Shown: one piece after another, positions 57,857 to 64,000 of the stretch
Layout: each line of letters begins with the position of its first letter
Position numbering within the stretch: position 1 is the first letter of the stretch
Assembly: GCF_003346715.1 (NCBI RefSeq)
Contig: NZ_QQPQ01000011.1
Span: forward strand, 62,001 to 126,000
Direction: 5' to 3'
Length of the DNA stretch: 64,000 nt
Source of the DNA: Oceanispirochaeta sp. M1
GTDB taxonomy: Bacteria > Spirochaetota > Spirochaetia > DSM-2461
Position numbers and translations under genes: made by a program
Notes under the pieces: model-generated
What the model was told of the DNA's origin: nothing
What the model saw: the letters and a program-made list of their open reading frames with translations, nothing else
Database searches by the model: none

Positions 57857-58162
57857 ATGGCAGAACATTTTGACAGTGATATTTTAGAACAGGTGGACGA
57901 AGGGCTCAAAGAGCCGGATATGTACAGGGTCCTCCTGCTGAATGATGATTATACAACCCAGGATTTCGTAGTGGAGGTTCTGGTAAGCATTTTTCATAAG
58001 CAACCCGTGGATGCAACCCGAATTATGATGGATGTACATAAAAAGGGGAGAGGTATAGTTGGACTGTACCCCTTTGATATAGCCTCTACCAAGGTTAAAC
58101 AGGTTAAAGACCTGGCGAGCCTTAGGGAATTTCCCTTAAAATGCGTAATGGAGCAGGCCTGA
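57857..58162 (+). CDS. clpS: ATP-dependent Clp protease adaptor ClpS
   Basis: A 101-residue N-recognin. The LLLNDDYTTQDFVV segment holds the ND pair and the N-degron pocket, and GIVGLYPFDIASTK is the second conserved block. It delivers proteins with Phe, Leu, Tyr or Trp at the N terminus to ClpAP. No strong ribosome-binding site close to the ATG (an AGGAG is 25 bases upstream). Two bases separate it from clpA. Confidence 0.95.
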   Translation: MAEHFDSDILEQVDEGLKEPDMYRVLLLNDDYTTQDFVVEVLVSIFHKQPVDATRIMMDVHKKGRGIVGLYPFDIASTKVKQVKDLASLREFPLKCVMEQA

Positions 58163-58164
58163 TT

Positions 58165-60489
58165 ATGGATATAAGCCAGGAACTGCAGATTATCGTCAAT
58201 GCAGCTTATCATGAAGCCAGAAACCGGAAGCATGAATATTTTACACCCGAGCACCTTTTATTTACATCCCTGGATTTTGATATTCCCAGGGCTTATCTTG
58301 AATCCTCCGGAGCAGATCCTGATCTGATTTTAGAGGATCTGGAAGAGTATTTTAAAAAACATATGGAGACCGTCCCGGCCTCCGAACCCCTGCAGACCGA
58401 AGGTCTTCAGAATATAATTGAGAGAACCATGCTGCAGATGAGCTCTGCCGGCAAGGATACCATCCGTGTGGGTGATATCCTGATAGCCATACTGGATGAA
58501 CCCCAGAGCTTTGCCTCCTACTATATGAAAAAAGCCGGAGTCAGCCGTCTGACATTGCTGGATCTTGTCTCTCATCCTCCTGAGAATCTGAAGGAGTATG
58601 ATGATCCCGACGGGATGGACGAATCTGATGATTTAGATGAATCAGATATGGAAGACTACGGTGAAGCCGGTGAATCCACCTCTGAGTCCGAAGGTGGAGG
58701 TCATCGACAGGGTAGAAAGAAAAAATCCGCCCTTGATCAGTACACCACAGATCTGACCCGTCTGGCTGAAGAGGGAAAACTTGAACCCCTCATCGGCAGA
58801 GATGACATACTGGAGAGAACCATACAGATCCTTTCCCGCCGCCTGAAGAACAATCCCGTTCATGTAGGTGAGCCGGGAGTAGGAAAAACAGCAATAACCG
58901 AGGGCCTTGCCTTCAAAATAGTCAATGATGATGTACCCTCCTTCCTTAAAGGATTCAGAATCTACTCACTTGATATGGGGAGCCTCCTTGCGGGAACCCG
59001 ATTCAGAGGAGATTTTGAAGAGAGGATGAAACGGGTACTTAAGGATCTAGAAAATAAGCCTAAATCCATGCTCTTTATTGATGAGATTCATACAATTATA
59101 GGCGCCGGAGCCGTTTCCGGCGGAACCATGGATGCCGGTAATCTCCTGAAGCCCGCACTGGCCAAGGGGCAGCTCCGCTGTATCGGCAGCACAACCTATG
59201 AGGAGTACAAGAAGTACTTTGAAAAGGATCATGCTCTGGCCAGACGTTTTCAGAAGGTGGATATCCCCGAAACTACGGTGGATGAGACTCTGGAGATTCT
59301 CAAAGGTTTACAGAAGGTTTATGAAGAGCACCATGGCGTGCTGTTTACCGATGAATCACTGGAAGCTGCTGTCCGGCTCTCTGATCAGTATATAAACGAG
59401 AAACATCTCCCCGACAAAGCCATTGACCTGATTGATGAAGCCGGAGCCTGGAAGGCCCTGCAGAAAGAGAAGGATGGGCTGGGTGATGATGTATTCCCCA
59501 AGATAACAGACAGGGATATTGAGAAGGTTGTCGCCTCCATTGCCCGGATACCGGAAAAGTCAGTCTCCGCCAATGAAACGGATAAACTGAAGACCCTGGA
59601 TGAAGACCTTAAAAAGAACCTCTTTGGACAGAATGAAGCGGTAGAAGCCGTAACCATGGCGATCCGCCGGTCACGAGCTGGATTCCGTCAGGATAACAAA
59701 CCTGTGGCATCCTTTCTCTTTGTAGGACCGACGGGTGTCGGTAAAACCGAGCTGGCCCGCCTCCTGGCATCCGAACTGGGTGTCTCCCTCCATAGAATTG
59801 ATATGAGTGAGTACCAGGAGAAGCATACAGTTTCACGGCTGATCGGTTCTCCTCCCGGATATGTGGGATACGAAGAGGGTGGACTCCTGACAGATACAAT
59901 CCGGAAGAATCCCCATGCTGTACTCCTGCTGGATGAGATAGAAAAAGCCCATCAGGATGTGTACAACATCCTTCTGCAGATGATGGATTATGCCACTGTT
60001 ACAGATAATATGGGGCGAAAGGCGGACTTCCGTCATGCCGTGATTATAATGACTTCAAATGCCGGAGCCAGAGATATCGGAAAGAGTCAGATCGGATTCG
60101 GTGACAGGGTTCTCTCTGCCCAGGCTGTGAATGATGAAGTAAACAGAATCTTCACTCCTGAGTTCAGGAACCGTCTGGATAAAATAATCACCTTCGGCAA
60201 CCTGCCGGATGAGGTTGTTGTCAATATTGTTAAAAAAGAGCTCAGTACCTTTGAAAAGCAGCTCAAAGCCAAGGGCGTCAGCCTTGAAGTCAGTGATGAA
60301 TGCATCCACTTTCTGGCAAAAGAGGGTTACTCCTACGAGTACGGAGCCAGAAACATTGCCCGTCTTATAGATGAAAAGATTAAAACCTTCTTTATTGATC
60401 AGGTTCTCTTCGGAAGCCTGAGCAGCGGCGGAAAAGCCAAAGTGGAACTGAAGGATGGAGATGTACACATCGAGGTTTCCGATTCGTGA
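58165..60489 (+). CDS. clpA: Clp protease ATPase subunit ClpA
   Basis: About 774 residues: Clp N domain (about 1-145), an acidic DES-rich linker (about 150-180), AAA+ domain 1 with GEPGVGKT, AAA+ domain 2 with GPTGVGKT and the C-terminal D2-small domain. There is no long middle coil, so it is ClpA rather than ClpB or ClpC. An IGF tripeptide (SQIGFGD) contacts ClpP. ATG 58165 is preferred over 58141, which lies inside clpS; GGAGCAGG lies before it. It unfolds substrates for ClpP. Confidence 0.95.
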   Translation: MDISQELQIIVNAAYHEARNRKHEYFTPEHLLFTSLDFDIPRAYLESSGADPDLILEDLEEYFKKHMETVPASEPLQTEGLQNIIERTMLQMSSAGKDTIRVGDILIAILDEPQSFASYYMKKAGVSRLTLLDLVSHPPENLKEYDDPDGMDESDDLDESDMEDYGEAGESTSESEGGGHRQGRKKKSALDQYTTDLTRLAEEGKLEPLIGRDDILERTIQILSRRLKNNPVHVGEPGVGKTAITEGLAFKIVNDDVPSFLKGFRIYSLDMGSLLAGTRFRGDFEERMKRVLKDLENKPKSMLFIDEIHTIIGAGAVSGGTMDAGNLLKPALAKGQLRCIGSTTYEEYKKYFEKDHALARRFQKVDIPETTVDETLEILKGLQKVYEEHHGVLFTDESLEAAVRLSDQYINEKHLPDKAIDLIDEAGAWKALQKEKDGLGDDVFPKITDRDIEKVVASIARIPEKSVSANETDKLKTLDEDLKKNLFGQNEAVEAVTMAIRRSRAGFRQDNKPVASFLFVGPTGVGKTELARLLASELGVSLHRIDMSEYQEKHTVSRLIGSPPGYVGYEEGGLLTDTIRKNPHAVLLLDEIEKAHQDVYNILLQMMDYATVTDNMGRKADFRHAVIIMTSNAGARDIGKSQIGFGDRVLSAQAVNDEVNRIFTPEFRNRLDKIITFGNLPDEVVVNIVKKELSTFEKQLKAKGVSLEVSDECIHFLAKEGYSYEYGARNIARLIDEKIKTFFIDQVLFGSLSSGGKAKVELKDGDVHIEVSDS

Positions 60490-61247
60490 GTGAAGAGGAG
60501 TTTCCCTGGCTGGAATACGATGATTACTTTCATTTCCCTCCTCCTGAGAGCTGGGATGATGAGGTTGTCGGTGCCGGGGGAAATCTATCTCCCGGTCTTC
60601 TTATTTCTGCCTATGCACAGGGAATCTTCCCCTGGTTCAATGAAGGGGAAGAAATTCTCTGGTGGAGCCTGGACCCCCGTTTTATCCTTTATCCTGAAAA
60701 TCTTCGTGTCAGCAAATCAATGAAAAAGATACTTAAAAGCGGCCGTTTTACTGTGACTGTGGATCGCTGTTTCCGTGATGTCATGGAAAGCTGCGGAAAG
60801 GCTCCCCGGAGGGAACAGGACGGAAGCTGGATCTCCAATGATATGATTGACGCATATCTCAGACTCCATGATCTGGGTTTTGCCCATTCTGTTGAGGTCT
60901 GGGAGAATGATGAATTGGCAGGAGGACTCTATGGAGTCTCCCTGGGAAGAGCCTTTTTCGGCGAATCCATGTTTGCAGCTGTCCCCAACAGCTCAAAAAC
61001 AGCCCTTATCGCTCTGACATCCTTTCTTCAGGATAAAAAATTCGCATTTATCGACTGCCAGCAGCACACCGATCACCTGGGAAGCCTGGGTGCCGCGGAT
61101 GTACCACGCAGCCGCTTTATCACAGAGCTGAAAGATGTACTGCTGACCCCGACGGTCAGAGGCAGTTGGTCAGTTCTCTTTCCTGATTTTCCCGAATCTG
61201 AATTATGGAACAGCCTGACTCCCCCGGTGCTGGAGGTAGGCTCCTGA
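60486..61247 (+). CDS. aat: Leucyl/phenylalanyl-tRNA-protein transferase
   Basis: A 253-residue Aat enzyme that adds Leu or Phe to proteins with N-terminal Lys or Arg, making them ClpS targets. Seen: YAQGIFPWF, WWSLDPRFIL, GGLYGVSLGRAFFGESMFA and FIDCQQHTDHLGSLGA. The GTG start overlaps the clpA stop (GTGA), so the three N-degron genes form one operon. Confidence 0.95.
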   Translation: MSEEEFPWLEYDDYFHFPPPESWDDEVVGAGGNLSPGLLISAYAQGIFPWFNEGEEILWWSLDPRFILYPENLRVSKSMKKILKSGRFTVTVDRCFRDVMESCGKAPRREQDGSWISNDMIDAYLRLHDLGFAHSVEVWENDELAGGLYGVSLGRAFFGESMFAAVPNSSKTALIALTSFLQDKKFAFIDCQQHTDHLGSLGAADVPRSRFITELKDVLLTPTVRGSWSVLFPDFPESELWNSLTPPVLEVGS

Positions 61248-62305
61248 AACGTATTATTCTGCGGCTTTTGATAATGCTGTTGCCTGTGCTCTCACTCAGT
61301 GCCCAGCTTACACCTTCATCGGAGCTGGATTTTCTTGATCAGGAGCACCGCAAGGAGAGCCTGAGAGATATGGCCCTTGAAGAGCTTGCCGAAGGGGAAT
61401 ACAACATGGCTCTGGATCATCTGAATGCAGCTATTGCACTATCTCCCGAGGACAGTGAATTGCAGGATTTAAAGGAATCCATAGAGGATCTTTTAATTCT
61501 GGATGAGGAGCATGGAGAGATTGGAGAGATAAATGCCGAAGACCCGGATTTTTCCGACTTTAAAAAGCCCGATGAGGAAGAGATCATATCCCCTGATTTT
61601 GCCCAGGAGCTTCTTACCGATGCTCAGCGTTCAGATCCTTCTGTTAAAAGAAATGCCTTTTCTCTTGAAATAGGCAATGCCTACGGTAAGACCCAACCCC
61701 TCTATCTGACAGATACACGTGTTTTACAGGATGTGGATGAACTCCCCTCAAACCCTTTTTACCGCATTACTGCCGATATGCAGGCTTTCATCATGAAGAA
61801 TAAGAGAAATGTAGGGCTGGGAATAAGGTATAGAGATGTTCCTTATAATCAAAATGATGTGGATATGCTTGAAAGAATGTTTGATATGACCATTCACTTA
61901 AGAGGCTTCTTTGCAGAGACCATGGAGAGCCGTCTGATTCTTGGAGCCAGGGCGGGAGTCGGATTTATGGGAATCAAGGAAGATTCAGATGAGGATGAAG
62001 TGGCCGATGGTGATATAACGACCCCCATGATTTATGTAGGGGGGGTCTATTTCTCTGATGCCCTGTTCCGTTATCTTTTTAAAGACAGCGAGTTCTTCAA
62101 ACGCCTTGTGATAGAGATGGTTTTTGACTTTATCTTTGTTGCATCATTGGATGATGTCAGTCTCTCGGAGTATTCAATCAGCGCCGGGTATCAGTTTACG
62201 GATCATTTTTCTGCTTCACTATTCAGTGAAGCCTTCAATACAAGTACCAGCCTGCAGAATACCAGTTCCTGGGAGATCGGCGGGCGGTTAAAGCTCTCCT
62301 ACTGA
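61205..62305 (+). CDS. Exported TPR/beta-barrel-like protein
   Basis: A 366-residue reading from ATG 61205, which lies inside aat and has no ribosome-binding site. A better site, GGAGG (61232-61236), lies 7 bases before a CTG at 61244 that would give a clean signal peptide (KRIILRLLIMLLPVLSLSA). After it come a TPR-like helix pair (about 50-95), an acidic linker, and an about 190-residue C-terminal part with alternating residues, ending LKLSY, like an outer-membrane barrel. Function unknown. Confidence 0.7.
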   Translation: MEQPDSPGAGGRLLKRIILRLLIMLLPVLSLSAQLTPSSELDFLDQEHRKESLRDMALEELAEGEYNMALDHLNAAIALSPEDSELQDLKESIEDLLILDEEHGEIGEINAEDPDFSDFKKPDEEEIISPDFAQELLTDAQRSDPSVKRNAFSLEIGNAYGKTQPLYLTDTRVLQDVDELPSNPFYRITADMQAFIMKNKRNVGLGIRYRDVPYNQNDVDMLERMFDMTIHLRGFFAETMESRLILGARAGVGFMGIKEDSDEDEVADGDITTPMIYVGGVYFSDALFRYLFKDSEFFKRLVIEMVFDFIFVASLDDVSLSEYSISAGYQFTDHFSASLFSEAFNTSTSLQNTSSWEIGGRLKLSY

Positions 62306-62367
62306 GTATCTCTCATCGACTCCGGCAGTCCTATTTGTGAACTGAGCTCTGGAGCTGAACCCGGGAT

Positions 62368-63948
62368 TTATACTTCCTTTAAAAAGTGCCTGATCCTGCC
62401 GGGCTGGGCCCAGTTGCAGGTTCCTTTCATGTTCTGCCGCTTTAAAATCCTGTTTATAGAGGGCTGCTTCAGAGACTCCAGAACACGCAGAGCCTCTTTT
62501 TTTGTCTCAAAAGAACAGGATGCCTGGAGCGCCTGATTGGGAATCCAGGGTTTTTCATCCCCGGGACTCTTGGTGCAGCCGAAAAGCATCGGTTTAAATT
62601 CATCCCGGCCGTAGGCCTCCCATACAATCTTCCAGGAAGAGAAACTGTAGGGGCCGACACCCAGAAGAATCCAGTAAAGCCCTTTCTTTATACTGCTGCC
62701 CAATAGAGAACCCTTCCGGCTTGTCAGGCTCTCCTTTTGAGATTCAAGGTATTCCAGGGCAGCGGGATAATCCTGCAGCTCCCCCGCATTTAATACTTTG
62801 CCCCTTTTTTTATTGTAGGGCAGGAAGATAAACTTACAGGCCTTATCATCTCCCTTGAACTGTTCCCGATTTAAAAGGGGATACACCAGTTCCTCAGGGA
62901 GTAGAGTGATTATGCTCTTGTTTCGGACCCTGCAAAGCCCGTCACCAGTACTTTCACAGCTGTCAAATATAAAAAGGCTGTTTCTGCCTCCGGTGTTAAT
63001 ACCCTGTCTGGGTCTGGATTCAGCCTTAATGGGAATCAATTCGGGCTGCTGTTCATCGTCTGTGAGCATATAGGCTGAACCGGGCCTGCCCACGGGGCGG
63101 GCTGTCTCTTCCTTCCATCTGCCGGGTTCAATAAGACTGAAGTAGGGAATGGAGTTCTTCTGCACGGCAGATTTTTTCAATGTGATAAAACCGCATCGTG
63201 TATTAACCTCCGGGAAGACCTGTACATCTGCAAAGTCCCGGATCTCTTCAAAGCAGAATCTTTCAGTTTCCCCGGATTTCCTGTCTGCCTGTCCATCCTG
63301 CGGCTGCTCCCCGGGAAGTATACCCATGCGGAAAATATTATGGGCACCCTCATTGAGCATCAGGGACAGGGGAATAAAAAAATATCCGCTCCCGCCGGGG
63401 GTAAGGTGATCCTGCACCGCTTTTTGAATCATCAGAGCCGCAAGGTCGATGCGGGCAGCGCCTAAAAGAAGACCTTTTCCCTTTTCTGTCAGGCCGTAAC
63501 GGACAAAATATTCTTTGAGACCCTCTTTCTCTTCCTCTTTTACATCGGTGAAGTTCAGCCAGGGGGGATTTCCCAGAAGAATGTCATACATTTTCGGCTG
63601 AACCTTCAGGAAATCATGGCACTCAAGAGTCTCTGCCGGGGGTATCAGAGCATAATTCTCTTTGATACGGCTCCTAAACCCTTTAGTGAAATCAGCCTCA
63701 CGTTCAAAGCCCTTGAGTCTGTTCAGCATGGAGTCGGTTACAGGAATACCATCTTCTACACTGCATCGGATCAGAGCCTCAAGAAGACTTCCGTCCCCCG
63801 CCGTGGGATCAAGCACAGAGGCACCTTCCGCCCATATCCTATGGATATTATTGCTGCGGATTATCTCTGAGGCTATCCAATAAGGTGTGAAAAAGGCGCC
63901 GCACTCTTTTTTTCTGCTGCGGCTGATGGGGTTTATTCGCTCAGTCAT
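62368..63948 (-). CDS. Eco57I/TaqI-type N6-adenine DNA methyltransferase
   Basis: About 526 residues. Motif X FFTPYWIA (near 19), SAM motif I VLDPTAGDGS (near 45), catalytic motif IV N-P-P-W (about 127-130) and a C-terminal target-recognition-like region (LYWILLGVGPYSFSSWKIVW). No nuclease motif and no adjacent endonuclease gene within the window, so it may be an orphan or one half of a system that continues beyond 64000. ATG 63948 overlaps the TGA of the upstream gene (ATGACTGA). Confidence 0.82.
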   Translation of the reverse strand: MTERINPISRSRKKECGAFFTPYWIASEIIRSNNIHRIWAEGASVLDPTAGDGSLLEALIRCSVEDGIPVTDSMLNRLKGFEREADFTKGFRSRIKENYALIPPAETLECHDFLKVQPKMYDILLGNPPWLNFTDVKEEEKEGLKEYFVRYGLTEKGKGLLLGAARIDLAALMIQKAVQDHLTPGGSGYFFIPLSLMLNEGAHNIFRMGILPGEQPQDGQADRKSGETERFCFEEIRDFADVQVFPEVNTRCGFITLKKSAVQKNSIPYFSLIEPGRWKEETARPVGRPGSAYMLTDDEQQPELIPIKAESRPRQGINTGGRNSLFIFDSCESTGDGLCRVRNKSIITLLPEELVYPLLNREQFKGDDKACKFIFLPYNKKRGKVLNAGELQDYPAALEYLESQKESLTSRKGSLLGSSIKKGLYWILLGVGPYSFSSWKIVWEAYGRDEFKPMLFGCTKSPGDEKPWIPNQALQASCSFETKKEALRVLESLKQPSINRILKRQNMKGTCNWAQPGRIRHFLKEV

Positions 63949-64000
63949 CAGCATTCATATGGTCATCAGTATTCATATAGTCATCAGTATTCATATAGTC
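63941..64000 (-). CDS. C-terminal end of a gene with a repeat-coded tail (partial)
   Basis: On the minus strand an open frame enters from beyond the window and ends at TGA 63943-63941. Its last residues are repeats of D-Y-M-N-T-D ending DDHMNADD, coded by the 18-base tandem repeat. Its stop overlaps the methyltransferase start by 8 bases, which supports a real gene. Only about 19 residues are visible, so no product can be named. Confidence 0.45.
   Translation of the reverse strand, partial: DYMNTDDYMNTDDHMNADD
63944..64000. repeat. 18-bp tandem repeat
   Basis: Three copies of an 18-base unit GTCATCAGYATTCATATR plus the first bases of a fourth, reaching the window edge. The two outer copies are identical and the first differs at two bases. 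The array may continue outside. Confidence 0.95.

Noticed and set aside
63944-64000. CRISPR-like repeat at the window end
   Set aside because: The 18-base units are directly tandem with no spacers and stay in one reading frame.
1-64000. tRNA, rRNA, insertion sequences or prophage
   Set aside because: All gaps over about 100 bases were read; none shows tRNA arms, rRNA sequence, transposase motifs or terminal inverted repeats.

Overview
The window looks like a compact stretch of chromosome from a free-living spirochaete (Spirochaetaceae-like), though this is inference and not a marker-gene assignment. Supporting signs are two large methyl-accepting chemotaxis proteins, a hybrid sensor kinase, a double cyclic-nucleotide-binding regulator, many secreted FecR/TPR/ankyrin/NHL proteins, and exported proteins with a GSQE-like stretch just after the signal peptide, a pattern common in spirochaete binding proteins. 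There are no rRNA or tRNA genes, insertion sequences, prophage or CRISPR arrays. Gene density is high, with many ATGA/GTGA/TAATG start-stop overlaps and several tail-to-tail overlaps.

Layout. 1-5.0 kb: an inositol-monophosphatase-family gene cut by the window edge, a TlpA-like redox protein, then a tight set of ECF-S-like membrane protein, SET-domain methyltransferase and histone-deacetylase-fold amidohydrolase, followed on the other strand by a GSCFA protein. 5-8.7 kb: murB-mgtE (minus) and divergent cysS. 8.8-12.1 kb: an ECF sigma factor, its zinc-finger anti-sigma factor, an exported protein with a QTQTQ repeat and a TIG/transglutaminase-fold protein whose catalytic Cys is Ser. 12.2-19.7 kb: glyA, a two-cNMP-domain regulator, a hybrid histidine kinase and a dCache chemoreceptor. 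19.7-26 kb: ettA-like ABC-F, FecR/TPR protein, polysaccharide deacetylase, ispH and a ModF-like twin ATPase. 26-37 kb: a putative outer-membrane protein, GDPD-pepF, trxA, an ankyrin protein with a membrane winged-helix protein and an exported hydrolase, a class II fumarase and rlmG.

37-44.9 kb holds a chemoreceptor and a corrinoid uptake/salvage operon (btuF-btuC-btuD-cbiZ, minus strand) preceded by a recognisable cobalamin riboswitch, then a DUF1576 membrane protein with a small partner. 44.9-51.8 kb: periplasmic MsrAB, a membrane protein with a GC-rich structured leader, an HD-GYP phosphodiesterase, a glutamine amidotransferase, a META lipoprotein, proA and a flavin reductase. 51.9-56.9 kb: galK-surE-TPR-NHL/VWA-YkgJ in one overlapping run. 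57.9-62.3 kb: a complete bacterial N-degron operon (clpS-clpA-aat) followed by a barrel-like exported protein whose best ribosome-binding site points to a CTG codon. The end holds an Eco57I/TaqI-type adenine methyltransferase coupled to the tail of another gene encoded by 18-bp tandem repeats.

The candidates most deserving a second look are the SET/HDAC pair, the sigma-factor operon ending in a pseudo-transglutaminase, the undescribed structured leaders at about 46.2 kb and 29.7 kb, the possible CTG start at 61244, and the repeat-tailed gene next to the methyltransferase. No clear novel defence system was found.
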